The notes beneath the pieces were generated by a model, which did no database searches, had not been told where the DNA came from, and saw only the letters and a program-made list of their open reading frames with translations. The position numbers and the translations under genes were made by a program. From contig NZ_JAUHTR010000001.1 of the NCBI RefSeq assembly GCF_030418125.1, positions 620,001 through 684,000 of the forward strand: 64,000 bases of DNA, in the 5' to 3' direction. This DNA comes from Fictibacillus fluitans (GTDB lineage: Bacteria; Bacillota; Bacilli; Bacillales; Fictibacillaceae). Below, one piece after another: positions 29,546 to 39,110 of this stretch; position 1 is the first letter of the stretch, and each line of letters begins with the position of its first letter.

Positions 29546-30521
29546 CTTCATCCTCGAGGCCGGAAAACAATCCGTAAACAAATTGGTCGGCATCAAATGG
29601 CTGTAAATCATCAATTTTTTCTCCCAACCCAACAAATTTCACAGGGATATCCAGCTCATTCCGGATGCCGAGAACAATTCCCCCCTTCGCTGTTCCGTCC
29701 AGCTTGGTGAGCACCAGCCCTGTCACATTGGTCGACTGGCTGAATGTTTTTGCCTGGTTCATGGCATTTTGGCCGGTGGTCGCATCCACAACAAGCAAGA
29801 CTTCATGAGGCGCTCCAGGCACCTCTCGCTCGATGACCCGTTTAACTTTTTCAAGTTCGTTCATCAGGTTTACTTTGTTTTGCAGCCTGCCTGCCGTATC
29901 ACAAAGAAGAACATCGGCATTTCTTGATTTTGCCGCTTTTAGACTGTCATAAATTACTGCTGCGGGATCAGAGCCTTCCTGATGCTTTATTACATCGACG
30001 CCTGCACGCTGTCCCCAGACTTCCAACTGCTCGATGGCCCCTGCCCTGAACGTATCTCCCGCTGCAAGCAGGACTGATTTCCCTTCTTGCTTAAGCTGAT
30101 GGGCGAGCTTTCCGATGGTAGTCGTTTTCCCTACACCATTAACACCAACAAACAGGATAACGGACATTCCTTCTGTTTGCAGGTTCAATCTTCCATCCTG
30201 TTCACCCTTATGAAGCATCCCGGCAAGCGTCTCGGAAATCGCCGATTTTAAATCCTCGGTATTCTGAATGTTTCTTGTCCTGGCAACATCTTTCAGCTTA
30301 TCAATGAGTTCCATGACGGTGTGGACACCCACATCGGCAGAAATCAAAATTTCCTCCAGCTCTTCAAAAAATTCCTCATCAACTTTTCTGTAGCGTTTTA
30401 CAAGGTCATTGACCCTTGTTGAAAATGAAGTTCTGGTTTTCTCCAGTCCGGTTTTGAATTTTTCGGATGCCGAATTCGATTGCGTGGTGAATTTATCCTT
30501 TAATCGTTTTAAGAAGCTCAT
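29532..30521 (-). CDS. ftsY: Signal recognition particle receptor FtsY
   Basis: Membrane-associated GTPase receptor for Ffh. It has a short N-terminal A region rich in Lys and Ser, then the N domain. The G domain has GVNGVGKT at residues 126-133, ending with TKLDGTAKGGIVLG and KFVGLGEKIDDLQPFD. At 329 aa it has the length of the Bacillus form. It is 30 bases after smc, as in the B. subtilis rncS-smc-ftsY unit. Confidence 0.99.
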   Translation of the reverse strand: MSFLKRLKDKFTTQSNSASEKFKTGLEKTRTSFSTRVNDLVKRYRKVDEEFFEELEEILISADVGVHTVMELIDKLKDVARTRNIQNTEDLKSAISETLAGMLHKGEQDGRLNLQTEGMSVILFVGVNGVGKTTTIGKLAHQLKQEGKSVLLAAGDTFRAGAIEQLEVWGQRAGVDVIKHQEGSDPAAVIYDSLKAAKSRNADVLLCDTAGRLQNKVNLMNELEKVKRVIEREVPGAPHEVLLVVDATTGQNAMNQAKTFSQSTNVTGLVLTKLDGTAKGGIVLGIRNELDIPVKFVGLGEKIDDLQPFDADQFVYGLFSGLEDEEKAE

Positions 30522-30551
30522 GCTTTCCTCCTATAGGTCACTATTGTTCTT

Positions 30552-33500
30552 TCATTTTGCGCCGACAAGTTCCTTTGATTCCTCAAGCTTCACAGAAACC
30601 ATCTTGGATACACCTGACTCCTGCATGGTTACACCGTACAGAACGTCGGCTTCTTCCATCGTACCTTTTCTGTGGGTTACCACAATAAACTGGGTTTCTT
30701 TGCTGAAGGTTCTTAAATAACTGGCATACCTGCCAACATTGGCATCGTCAAGTGCAGCCTCCACCTCATCAAGAATACAAAAAGGAACCGGACGCACTTT
30801 CAGAATGGCAAAAAGCAGGGCAATCGCTGTAAGCGCCCGTTCTCCACCTGACAACAATGCCAGATGCTGTAATTTCTTTCCAGGAGGCTGTGCTAATATA
30901 TCGACTCCCGTTGTGAGCAGGTTTTCAGGATTGGTAAGAGAGAGATCGGCCCGGCCGCCACCGAACAATTCTTTGAAAATATGACCGAAATGGGAACGTA
31001 TGCCGCTAAATGTTTCTTCAAACTTCCTCTTCATTTCGATGTCCATTTCATCAATGACCCCGTGAAGGGTATTCTTGGCTTCAACGAGGTCCTGTTTTTG
31101 TTCGGTAAGGAAATTGAACCGCTGGGACACACGTTCATATTCTTCGATAGCCCCCAGGTTGACCAGGCCAAGTTCATCAATGGCCATTTTGATCAGCTTC
31201 ACTTTTTTCCTTGCTTCGCCAGCCTCCATGGAAAGCGTGAATTTTTCCTTGGCGCCTTCAAATGACAGCTCATACTCTTCGCGCAGATGGGTGAGCCGGT
31301 TATCGAGTTCAACATCCAGCCGGTTGATGCTCACTTCTTCGATGCGAAGTGCGTCATTCAGCTGCTTCAGGATGCGTTTCGATTCTTTAAGCTCCCTGTC
31401 GCGGTCCTCCGACTTTTGATAAAGTTCAAGTCTCGCCTGCCTGCGCTGTGTAATTAAGTGCAGCACCGAATTTTTATCCTGCCGCTTGGACGAGATATGT
31501 CCGTCCAGTACTTCTTCACCGGACGAATTGCTGTTCATTTCTTCCTCAAGCATCCAATAATCCTGCTCTGTTTCAGTCAGCTGGGCCGAAATATCTTTTA
31601 ATTCCGACTGCAGCCTGTCCAGCTTTTCCTGCTGATTGGCAGTCTGCTGGTCCTTCTCTGCAATTTTGATTTTTAATGCAGTAGCAGACTGCTGGATTTC
31701 TTCCTTGGACGTCTGCTGGTCTTTTTTGCGCGTTGTAAGCTCCTCAATTTTCTGCTCGAACCTTTGAGCCTCTTTCTTGTTGTCTTCGAGAGAACCTTCA
31801 AGCTCTGCAATTCGGTCATCAATGGTATTCTGCTCACTATGATAGCTCTTTTTTTCCCGGTCATAAAGAGAGAGTCTGTCATTCAGATTCTTTTCTTCTA
31901 TCTCGATTTCACGCAGTTTGCTTTTAAGCGATTGTTCTTCCAAACGGCTGTTTTCACCCTCCTGCCTGAATGCGTCCAGTTGTTCACGCAATTGAAGGGT
32001 CGCCGCTTTTGATTCTTTCACCTGGTCCTCTGCAAAAACTGTCTGGCTTTCCATCTTCTCCAGCTTTTCAGTCACCTGGTCGAGTTCACGCTGCCGCCCG
32101 AGAAGAGAGGAATTCTTTTGTTTGACACTTCCGCCTGTCATTGAGCCGCCGGCACTTACGATATCTCCCTCGAGCGTGACAATCCGGTATTTGTATCTTA
32201 AAATTTTTGCGATTTCATTGGCGCCTTCAATGGTTTTGGCGATCACAATGTTACCCAAGAGGTTGGCGATTATCTTTTCATAGTTGGAATCTGCAGTCAC
32301 TAATTGGCTTGCCACTCCAACAAAAGCCGGATGGGAACCTGCAAGACTTAGATCAGCCGGCTGTATATACCGTCCTTTAATAACAGACATGGGCAGGAAG
32401 GTTGCGCGTCCGTACCGTTTCCTTTTCAGGAAAGAAATGGCCGCGACAGCATCCTTTTCACTCTGTGTGACGACATGCTGCATGGAGCCTCCAAGCGCCG
32501 TTTCAATGGCGGTTTCCACTTCGGCCGGAACGCTGATCAATTCAGCTACCGCTCCTTCGATGCCGGTAAGGGTGCTTTTAGCCTTTAACACCTCTTTAAC
32601 CCCCTGCATGAAGCCCTGGTATTCGTCCTGCATGGATTCGAGCCATTCTTTTTTTGATTTGAACTGCTGAATAAACTGATAAGCCTGATACAGTTTATTT
32701 TGCTTTTCCTCATTTTCTTTTTCTTTTTGTTCGAGCTGCTTTTTCAGGTTGGTATAGCGTTCGAGGTGGCCTGATAAATTGGACTCGGCCGCTTTGACCT
32801 GATCAAGAAGCGCAAGCTTGTCCACATGGACTTTTTCCCGCTGTTCAATATAGCCTTCATGCTCCTTGTCCAGACGGGTGGATTTAAACTGCTGCTGATT
32901 CTTCTGATCTGTTAAATACCGCATCTCATTTTTGATTGATGCCGCACTGTTCAGGGCTTCAAAATATTCACTTTTCAGCCGTTCGATCTCAGCTTCAAGA
33001 TCAAGTTCCATCACAGACAGCCGGCTCTCTTCCTCTTTCAGCTGATTCCTGAGGGTACGCAGCTCTTTCTTTTGCTCCCCGTATAATCGTTCTCCTTCCG
33101 CTGAAGCCTGTTCGAGTTCCTCCTTTTTCTTCTTGAGGTTCTGAATCTGCTGTTTCAGGGATTCTTTGTTCTGATGATAGTTCTTCTTTCTTTCCTTTAA
33201 TACTTCCCGTTTTCCCTCAAGCTTTTCCAGTTCCTCACTCGCGACCAGCAAAGACTGCTGGAGTTCGTCAATCGATTCGTCCAGTGCCTGGGTGTCAGAA
33301 CGCATGCGTTCAAGCGCTGCCTCTTCATTTTTAACCTTGGCGGCAAGTGATGAATCTTTTGTCTTCAATTCATCAACGAGCTTTGACTGCTTCTCCCATT
33401 TTTCGTGAAGTTCTTCAATCTCATACACCGTCAAAGCAACCTCAATTTGCTCCAGTTCCTCTTTTTTCTCCAGAAAATCCCTGGCGATGGATGCCTGAAT

Positions 33501-34118
33501 TTTGAGCGGCTCAACTTGTCCTTCTAATTCGTAAAGAATGTCTTCAACGCGATTCAGGTTCTCTTGTGTTTCATGAAGTTTGGCTTCTGCTTTTTGTTTT
33601 CGCGTCTTATATTTCAACACACCGGCTGCTTCTTCAAAAATTCTCCGCCGGTCCTCGGCTTTGCTGCTTAAAATTTCTTCAATTTTCCCCTGACCGATAA
33701 TCGAATACGCTTCACGGCCAAGTCCGGAATCCATAAACAAATCCACAATGTCCTTCAGGCGGCATTGCTGTTTATTCAGCAGGTATTCGCTGTCACCGGA
33801 CCGGTACACTCTCCGGGTTACGCTGATTTCATTATATTCAAGCGGGAGGTGCTGATCCTCGTTGTCGAGCGTCAGGGTCACTTCAGCCACATTCAGCGGC
33901 TTCCGGTTGTCACTTCCCGCAAAGATGATATCTTCCATTTTCGATCCGCGGAGCGATTTGGCCGACTGCTCTCCCAGCACCCAGCGCACGGCATCCGAAA
34001 TATTGCTTTTCCCGCTGCCATTCGGACCTACGACCGCCGTCACTCCCGGCACAAATTCAATATTGATTCGATCCGCAAAAGACTTAAAACCTACAACATC
34101 TAATCGTTTGAGGAACAT
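30552..34118 (-). CDS. smc: Chromosome partition protein Smc
   Basis: Condensin ATPase that forms a dimer with long coiled-coil arms and works with ScpA and ScpB. Walker A is GPNGSGKS at residues 31-38. Two long coiled coils flank a hinge at about 500-680 (VAELISVPAEVETAIETALG; SAGGSMTGGSVK). The C-terminal head has the signature LSGGERALTAIALLFAI and Walker B FCILDEVEAALDDANV. At 1188 aa it has normal length. In B. subtilis it follows rncS directly; here yfkK on the other strand separates them, so smc needs its own promoter. AAGGGGG precedes the ATG. Confidence 0.99.
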   Translation of the reverse strand: MFLKRLDVVGFKSFADRINIEFVPGVTAVVGPNGSGKSNISDAVRWVLGEQSAKSLRGSKMEDIIFAGSDNRKPLNVAEVTLTLDNEDQHLPLEYNEISVTRRVYRSGDSEYLLNKQQCRLKDIVDLFMDSGLGREAYSIIGQGKIEEILSSKAEDRRRIFEEAAGVLKYKTRKQKAEAKLHETQENLNRVEDILYELEGQVEPLKIQASIARDFLEKKEELEQIEVALTVYEIEELHEKWEKQSKLVDELKTKDSSLAAKVKNEEAALERMRSDTQALDESIDELQQSLLVASEELEKLEGKREVLKERKKNYHQNKESLKQQIQNLKKKKEELEQASAEGERLYGEQKKELRTLRNQLKEEESRLSVMELDLEAEIERLKSEYFEALNSAASIKNEMRYLTDQKNQQQFKSTRLDKEHEGYIEQREKVHVDKLALLDQVKAAESNLSGHLERYTNLKKQLEQKEKENEEKQNKLYQAYQFIQQFKSKKEWLESMQDEYQGFMQGVKEVLKAKSTLTGIEGAVAELISVPAEVETAIETALGGSMQHVVTQSEKDAVAAISFLKRKRYGRATFLPMSVIKGRYIQPADLSLAGSHPAFVGVASQLVTADSNYEKIIANLLGNIVIAKTIEGANEIAKILRYKYRIVTLEGDIVSAGGSMTGGSVKQKNSSLLGRQRELDQVTEKLEKMESQTVFAEDQVKESKAATLQLREQLDAFRQEGENSRLEEQSLKSKLREIEIEEKNLNDRLSLYDREKKSYHSEQNTIDDRIAELEGSLEDNKKEAQRFEQKIEELTTRKKDQQTSKEEIQQSATALKIKIAEKDQQTANQQEKLDRLQSELKDISAQLTETEQDYWMLEEEMNSNSSGEEVLDGHISSKRQDKNSVLHLITQRRQARLELYQKSEDRDRELKESKRILKQLNDALRIEEVSINRLDVELDNRLTHLREEYELSFEGAKEKFTLSMEAGEARKKVKLIKMAIDELGLVNLGAIEEYERVSQRFNFLTEQKQDLVEAKNTLHGVIDEMDIEMKRKFEETFSGIRSHFGHIFKELFGGGRADLSLTNPENLLTTGVDILAQPPGKKLQHLALLSGGERALTAIALLFAILKVRPVPFCILDEVEAALDDANVGRYASYLRTFSKETQFIVVTHRKGTMEEADVLYGVTMQESGVSKMVSVKLEESKELVGAK

Positions 34119-34150
34119 CTTAATCCCCCTTATGTATTCTTAACTAATTT

Positions 34151-34156
34151 ATTTTA
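34151..34156 (-). promoter_or_regulatory. Candidate extended -10 promoter of smc-ftsY
   Basis: Minus strand TGTTAAAAT: a TAAAAT -10 with TGn extension, 33 bases before the smc start. The -35 is weak. It faces away from the yfkK promoter. Confidence 0.4.
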
Positions 34157-34167
34157 ACATAGATCAA

Positions 34168-34196
34168 CATACAAATAGATTCTTTTATGCTACAAT
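34168..34196 (+). promoter_or_regulatory. Candidate extended -10 promoter of yfkK
   Basis: -10 TACAAT (34191-34196) with TGC extension; only a partial -35 (CATACA) 17 bases upstream. Confidence 0.5.
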
Positions 34197-34227
34197 TACA
34201 AAGAAAGAGGACAGAAAGGGTGCTAAA

Positions 34228-34452
34228 ATGAATTTAACCACTCCCAGCCAGGAAAACATAGAATTCATGATTGAAGCCGTAAAAAAGAAGCTGCAGCTTG
34301 TTAATTCGGGCTTGATTCAGGGTGACGATTACACCGTTGACCAATATGAAGACATTAAAGATCTATACGAAATGGTCATGAAAATGCCCGGTTTCAGTGT
34401 GCGAGATATGGAAGGCATCGTGACTGAGCTTGGTTCCCTGAAAAAGAAATAA
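34228..34452 (+). CDS. yfkK: UPF0435/DUF1128 family protein (YfkK-like)
   Basis: A 74-aa soluble protein of unknown function starting MNLTTPSQENIEFMIEAVKK and containing YEDIKDLYEMVMKMPGFS and MEGIVTELGSL. This pattern matches the DUF1128 family, whose B. subtilis member YfkK is encoded elsewhere. It is on the plus strand, opposite to its neighbours, and interrupts the rncS-smc pair. It has its own ribosome binding site (AAAGGGTG), a probable promoter and a perfect palindromic terminator. Codon use looks like that of its neighbours. Confidence 0.88.
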   Translation: MNLTTPSQENIEFMIEAVKKKLQLVNSGLIQGDDYTVDQYEDIKDLYEMVMKMPGFSVRDMEGIVTELGSLKKK

Positions 34453-34465
34453 TCTCTACATAATT

Positions 34466-34493
34466 AAAAAACACCCTGTACAGGGTGTTTTTT
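34466..34493. terminator. Bidirectional terminator shared by yfkK and rncS
   Basis: A perfect 28-base palindrome: AAAAAACACCCTGT joined to its inverse, ending in T-runs on both strands. It overlaps the rncS stop codon (34492-34494). Confidence 0.92.
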
Positions 34494-35277
34494 AATGCTT
34501 CATAATTTTCTCCAGCGCTTCCTGTGCCGCATGCTGCTCCGCTTCCTTTTTTGAGCGGCCGTAGCCCACGCCAAAAGGGTCTTCATTCAGTTTGACTTCT
34601 GAAACAAATTCACGGTTGTGCGCAGGCCCTTTCTCCTGGATGATCTTATAATCAATCGTGCCAAGGCCTTCCCGTTGTACATACTCCTGAAGCTGGCTCT
34701 TAAAATCCATCACATGAGAAAAAGCACCTTCATTGATTCGGGGAAATACATGAATTTCCAAAAATCCTTTGACGGCTTCAAGCCCTTTATCCAGATAAAG
34801 TGCACCGATAAAGGCTTCAAAGACATCTGCGAGCAATGCAGGCCGTGTACGCCCGCCAGTGTTTTCCTCACCCTTGCCGAGCAGCACATAGTCTCCAAAA
34901 TGAAGCTCGTTTGCCAAAATTACAAGAGAAGGCTCGCATACAATCGCTGCTCTTAATTTTGTCAGTTCTCCTTCACTCATGGTGGAAAATTTAGAGTAAA
35001 GAAACTGAGAAATGGTTAATTCCAGCACGGCATCCCCCAGAAATTCAAGCCGCTCATTGTCTTCATACGGACGTCCCCGATGCTCATTCACATATGATGA
35101 ATGTGTAAATGCCTGTACCAGCAGTTTTTCATTGTCAAAAAAAAGGCTAATTCGTTCCTGCAAAGGAGCTACCTTCTGTTTTCTTACTTTTTCATCCATT
35201 AATTTTCTCGACGGGTGTTTAAACCGCTGCCGGGAACCTTTTTTACTGTTTGGCGTTTGTTTCTTTGAACCTTTCAT
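34492..35277 (-). CDS. rncS: Ribonuclease III
   Basis: Double-strand-specific endoribonuclease for rRNA and small cytoplasmic RNA maturation. The catalytic signature is [14 protein letters not shown], with [17 protein letters not shown] for the second acidic site. The C-terminal double-stranded RNA-binding domain ends with [18 protein letters not shown]. The ATG at 35275-35277 (261 aa) has AGGAGG five bases upstream. The basic N-terminal extension ([17 protein letters not shown]) is longer than in E. coli. Confidence 0.98.
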   Translation of the reverse strand: MKGSKKQTPNSKKGSRQRFKHPSRKLMDEKVRKQKVAPLQERISLFFDNEKLLVQAFTHSSYVNEHRGRPYEDNERLEFLGDAVLELTISQFLYSKFSTMSEGELTKLRAAIVCEPSLVILANELHFGDYVLLGKGEENTGGRTRPALLADVFEAFIGALYLDKGLEAVKGFLEIHVFPRINEGAFSHVMDFKSQLQEYVQREGLGTIDYKIIQEKGPAHNREFVSEVKLNEDPFGVGYGRSKKEAEQHAAQEALEKIMKH

Positions 35278-35335
35278 TATAGCCTCCTGCATAACACTTA
35301 GAGGGTACCTGCTTTTATTCTTCTGCGAATAGGTT

Positions 35336-35365
35336 AAAGTCCCGCACGAGTCGTTACGGGACTTT
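35336..35365 (-). terminator. Hairpin/terminator after acpP
   Basis: 9-bp stem AAAGTCCCG / CGGGACTTT with a 12-base loop. The T-run on the minus strand is short, so termination may be partial and rncS may receive read-through. Confidence 0.65.
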
Positions 35366-35376
35366 TAAAAACATGA

Positions 35377-35613
35377 TTAGTTGTTGTTGCTGTTTATGTA
35401 ATTAACAACGTCACCAACCGTTGTAATTTTTTCAGCATCTTCGTCAGAAATTTCCAAATCAAATTCGTCCTCTAGTTCCATTACTAGTTCAACAACATCC
35501 AAGGAATCTGCACCAAGATCTTCTTTAAAAGAAGCCTCAGGCTTAACCTCTGCAGCGTCTACACCAAGACGATCTACTACAATCTTCGAAACTCTTTCAA
35601 TTACGTCTGCCAT
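35377..35613 (-). CDS. acpP: Acyl carrier protein
   Basis: Carries growing fatty acyl chains on a phosphopantetheine arm. The 78 aa acidic protein has the attachment motif [15 protein letters not shown] with Ser37 modified. AAGGAGGTG precedes the start. It follows fabG by 69 bases at the end of the fapR-plsX-fabD-fabG-acpP cluster. Confidence 0.99.
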   Translation of the reverse strand: MADVIERVSKIVVDRLGVDAAEVKPEASFKEDLGADSLDVVELVMELEDEFDLEISDEDAEKITTVGDVVNYINSNNN

Positions 35614-35682
35614 GTGTATTCACCTCCTTTCAATACTATATACCATTTGAAAGAAAAAAACTAGATAGAATGAGCGGTTCGC

Positions 35683-36423
35683 TTACATTACCATTCCGCC
35701 GTCCACGTTGATCGTCTGTCCGGTAATATAAGAACTGCTGTCACCTGCTAAAAACGTCACAAGTGATGCAATGTCCTCCGTGCTGCCCAAACGTGCAAGC
35801 GGAATGGCTTTAAGCATTTCACCTTTTACATTTTCATCAAGCACTTCTGTCATTTCCGTATCAATAAAACCAGGAGCAACCGCATTGACAGTTATGTTGC
35901 GGCTTGCAAGTTCCTTTGCTGTTGTTTTTGTCAAACCGATGACGCCTGCTTTGGCTGCCACATAGTTAGCCTGTCCCGGATTACCGGAAACACCAACAAT
36001 GGATGAAATGTTAATGATTCTTCCTTTTCTCTGCTTCATCATCTGGCGGCTGACCGCTTTTGTGCACAAAAATACTCCTTTTAAGTTCGTATCAAGTACT
36101 GCATCCCATTCGTCTTCCTTCATGCGAATGAGCAGATTATCCTTTGTAATCCCTGCATTATTAACAAGGATATCGAGTGAACCGAACTCTTCGATTACCC
36201 GTTTGACCATACCGGTTACAGATTCACTGTCAGCAACATTCGCCTGAACAGCGATGGCTTCCTGCCCCATAGCAATAATTTCTTCTACGACTTCTTTTGC
36301 CTTCGCTTCACTGCCCGCATAGTTAACAGCGACTTTTGCTCCGTTTTTTGCCAGTTCAAGCGCGATGGCCCTTCCGATCCCTCTTGATGCTCCGGTAACC
36401 AGAGCTGTTTTTCCGTTTAGCAT
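35683..36423 (-). CDS. fabG: 3-oxoacyl-[acyl-carrier-protein] reductase
   Basis: First reduction step of fatty acid elongation, NADPH dependent. Short-chain dehydrogenase fold: TGASRGIG at residues 10-17, NNAG at 88-91, catalytic Ser141, Tyr154 and Lys158 ([19 protein letters not shown]), and a C-terminal [13 protein letters not shown]. It is 246 aa, four bases after fabD. Confidence 0.98.
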   Translation of the reverse strand: MLNGKTALVTGASRGIGRAIALELAKNGAKVAVNYAGSEAKAKEVVEEIIAMGQEAIAVQANVADSESVTGMVKRVIEEFGSLDILVNNAGITKDNLLIRMKEDEWDAVLDTNLKGVFLCTKAVSRQMMKQRKGRIINISSIVGVSGNPGQANYVAAKAGVIGLTKTTAKELASRNITVNAVAPGFIDTEMTEVLDENVKGEMLKAIPLARLGSTEDIASLVTFLAGDSSSYITGQTINVDGGMVM

Positions 36424-36427
36424 AGAG

Positions 36428-37366
36428 TTACTCCCCCTTTAGCTTTTCAATTGCGGCATTCATGCTTGCTTCATCACTGATGGCAAGGGTTGCTGCCTTG
36501 CGGTTGACCTTTTTAACAAGCCCTGAAAGAACTTTTCCCGGCCCGATTTCGATGAATGTATCCACACCAAGTGACATCAATTCATTCACCGTTTCTTCCC
36601 AGCGGACAGGAGAGTAAATTTGTTTAACCAGGTTCTCTTTAATGACCTGTGCCTCGTCTACAGGCTTTGCAGATACGTTGGCAATGACTGGAATATCAGC
36701 ATTGCGGATTTCGATCGTATCAAGCACTTCCTTCATTTTTTGAGCGGCGGGTTCCATCAGCGATGAGTGAAAGGGTCCGCTCACCTGCAGCGGAATAGCC
36801 TTGGCTCCATTTTCCTTGGCTAAACTTGCAGCATCCGCCACACCCTGTGCCGTTCCCGAAATCACAATCTGGCCAGGACAGTTCAAATTCGCAACTTGTA
36901 CAGCATGTCCATTATCAAATACTTTTTGCGTAATATCCTCCAAATCAGCCTGTTTCATTCCCAAAATCGCAGACATGGCGCCAACACCGGCCGGGACGGC
37001 TTCTTCCATGAACAGCCCCCGCTGTCTGACTGCATATACCGCATCCTCGAAACTCAGGCTTCCCGCTGCTACCAGCGCGGAGTATTCACCCAGACTGTGC
37101 CCGGCTGTATAGTCAGCCTTGATCCCGTGCTTTTTAAACACTTCAAGTACAGCTGTACTTGCGGTCAGCAAGGCAGGCTGTGTGTTTTCTGTTCGTTTCA
37201 GATCCTCTTCCGGCCCTTCAAAGATTACAGAAGAGAGCGAATAGCCAAGCCTTTTGTCCGCTGATTCAAAAATGGTCCGTGCTTCCTCGTTAGTTTGTGC
37301 CAATTCTTGCGCCATTCCAACGCTTTGGGATCCCTGGCCAGGGAATAAAAAAGCAATTTTCCCCAT
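36428..37366 (-). CDS. fabD: Malonyl CoA-acyl carrier protein transacylase
   Basis: Moves malonyl groups from CoA to ACP. The 312 aa protein has [11 protein letters not shown] at the N-terminus, the active Ser91 in [13 protein letters not shown] and the catalytic His in [10 protein letters not shown]. Its start codon touches the plsX stop by one base, indicating coupling within the FapR-controlled operon. Confidence 0.99.
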   Translation of the reverse strand: MGKIAFLFPGQGSQSVGMAQELAQTNEEARTIFESADKRLGYSLSSVIFEGPEEDLKRTENTQPALLTASTAVLEVFKKHGIKADYTAGHSLGEYSALVAAGSLSFEDAVYAVRQRGLFMEEAVPAGVGAMSAILGMKQADLEDITQKVFDNGHAVQVANLNCPGQIVISGTAQGVADAASLAKENGAKAIPLQVSGPFHSSLMEPAAQKMKEVLDTIEIRNADIPVIANVSAKPVDEAQVIKENLVKQIYSPVRWEETVNELMSLGVDTFIEIGPGKVLSGLVKKVNRKAATLAISDEASMNAAIEKLKGE

Positions 37367-38373
37367 TATTCTTCCCCCTTTTTCTCGTTTTCTACTTCCT
37401 TCATTTTTTCGGCGATTATAGAAACAACGTTCTTCTCCACCATGGTTCTGGTTTGCCGAACCGCATTAAAAATCGCGTTCTCATCAGATGATCCATGTGC
37501 CTTCACCACAGGAGCGGCCAGTCCAAACAACCCCGCACCGCCATACTCTGAATAATCAAGTTTGCTTTTCAGACCTTTAAGTCTCGGCTTCAAGAGACCC
37601 GCTGCAAGTTTGCTGACCGCTGTTGCAGTCAGTTCCTGTTTGAGCATGGTGAACATCATCAAGGCAGTGCCTTCGATCGTTTTGAGTACGACATTACCTG
37701 AAAAACCATCGCACACCACCACATCTGCTGCTCCATTCAGCAGGTCTCGCGCCTCCACGTTTCCAATAAAATGAATAGGTGCATCCTTCAAGAGTGAAAA
37801 AGCGGCCTTGCTTAACGCATTGCCTTTTTCATCTTCTGTACCCACGTTCAACAATCCAATTCTTGGCTGGCTGATTCCGCGGACCTGCTCGGCATAGGTG
37901 CTGCCCATAATGGCGTATTGAAGCAGATGCTCAGGCTTTGCGTCCATATTGGCGCCAACATCCAGGAGCAAAAACCCTTTGCCGTCCATTGTGGGTAAAG
38001 TCGGTGACAGTGCCGGCCGGTCAATTCCATCAATACGGCCGACGTTGAAAAGCCCCGAGGCCATAAGCGCCCCGGTATTTCCTGCTGAAATGCAGGCGTC
38101 TGCACGGCCCTCCTTTACTTCTTTCGCAGCGAGAACCATGGACGCATTCTTTTTCTTCCGCACGGCACGAACCGGCTCTTCATCGCTCCCTATTTTCTCG
38201 TCGGTATGCATAACCTCTACTTTTTCAGAAGATGTCAGATAGGGAGTGATTTTATTTTCATCTCCGATTAAAACAATGGTGAGATCCTCAAAGGCAGATA
38301 GAGCCTTTAATGCACCCTTCACTTGAGCTTCAGGAGCATTGTCTCCGCCCATTGCATCGATCGCAATTCTCAT
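37366..38373 (-). CDS. plsX: Phosphate acyltransferase PlsX
   Basis: Converts acyl-ACP to acyl-phosphate for PlsY, linking fatty acid and phospholipid synthesis. It begins [20 protein letters not shown] and contains [15 protein letters not shown] and [17 protein letters not shown]. At 335 aa it is full length. Its ATG overlaps the end of fapR by four bases (ATGA). Confidence 0.98.
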   Translation of the reverse strand: MRIAIDAMGGDNAPEAQVKGALKALSAFEDLTIVLIGDENKITPYLTSSEKVEVMHTDEKIGSDEEPVRAVRKKKNASMVLAAKEVKEGRADACISAGNTGALMASGLFNVGRIDGIDRPALSPTLPTMDGKGFLLLDVGANMDAKPEHLLQYAIMGSTYAEQVRGISQPRIGLLNVGTEDEKGNALSKAAFSLLKDAPIHFIGNVEARDLLNGAADVVVCDGFSGNVVLKTIEGTALMMFTMLKQELTATAVSKLAAGLLKPRLKGLKSKLDYSEYGGAGLFGLAAPVVKAHGSSDENAIFNAVRQTRTMVEKNVVSIIAEKMKEVENEKKGEE

Positions 38374-38948
38374 GTTGCACTTCCTTCCCTTCCTTCTCCG
38401 GTCGAACGGAACATAATGAACTGACCGGAAAAGACCGCTTCCTTTTCTACGTAGCTCGTAACCTCAACGGTAGTGCGGTAGCCTTCTATTCTCGTTACTC
38501 TTGCTTTTGCCACAACCCGTTCCCCTTCTTTTACCTGCCGGGTGAAACGGATATTGGCCTTTGAGGTGAGCGCCAGTTCATCATTGATGATCGCTACCGC
38601 GAGTGAATTCGCCTGCGCAAAAAGATGGTGCCCCCTCGCTATTTTTGTCCGGGAAAACACATGTTCACTTCTAATATCCAATATGGATATGGCCGCTTCA
38701 TCCAGCTGAAGATCAATAATTTCACCAATCACTTCTTCCAGCGGAAGCGCCTTGACCGTATCAAGCTGCTGCTGAGCTACATTTTTAATTCGTTCCCTGA
38801 GTTCAGGAATGGAGAGTTCGAGCCGGTCCAGCCGGATCGTCTGCACACTGACCCCGAACCTTTCGGCCAGTTCTTCATCCGTTATAAAAGGAGTAGCCTC
38901 AATTGTACTTTTCAGCATTGCCTGTCTTTCCTTTTTTGTCCTCTTCAT
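38370..38948 (-). CDS. fapR: Transcription factor FapR, fatty acid and phospholipid regulator
   Basis: Represses fatty acid and phospholipid genes; released by malonyl-CoA. The 192 aa protein has an N-terminal helix-turn-helix ([20 protein letters not shown], about residues 22-41), a linker helix and a C-terminal hot-dog domain that binds the ligand ([19 protein letters not shown]). A sequence matching the FapR operator sits directly at its own promoter, so autoregulation is expected. It leads the fapR-plsX-fabD-fabG-acpP unit. Confidence 0.98.
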   Translation of the reverse strand: MKRTKKERQAMLKSTIEATPFITDEELAERFGVSVQTIRLDRLELSIPELRERIKNVAQQQLDTVKALPLEEVIGEIIDLQLDEAAISILDIRSEHVFSRTKIARGHHLFAQANSLAVAIINDELALTSKANIRFTRQVKEGERVVAKARVTRIEGYRTTVEVTSYVEKEAVFSGQFIMFRSTGEGREGSAT

Positions 38949-39000
38949 ATATACACACCATCCAGATATGCCAGTTAAGCATCAGCACGGCTATCCATTT

Positions 39001-39017
39001 TTAAGAGCTGGTACTAA
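39001..39017 (-). promoter_or_regulatory. FapR operator
   Basis: Minus strand TTAGTACCAGCTCTTAA. It agrees closely with the FapR consensus (TTAGTACCTAGTCTTAA) and begins about five bases after the -10 of the fapR promoter, so it covers the transcription start. Confidence 0.85.
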
Positions 39018-39021
39018 TAGT

Positions 39022-39050
39022 AGTATATAATAGCAGCTATACCTTTTCAA
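39022..39050 (-). promoter_or_regulatory. Sigma-A promoter of the fapR operon
   Basis: Minus strand TTGAAA (39045-39050), 17-base spacer, TATACT (39022-39027), followed directly by the FapR operator. A 7-bp hairpin (GGACGTT/AACGTCC, 39057-39087) lies just upstream, between recG and this promoter. Confidence 0.85.
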
Positions 39051-39110
39051 GAAGGAGGACGTTGCAGGCTTTAAAGGCGAAACGTCCAGGAAGCTGCATG
39101 CCTGTATCCA

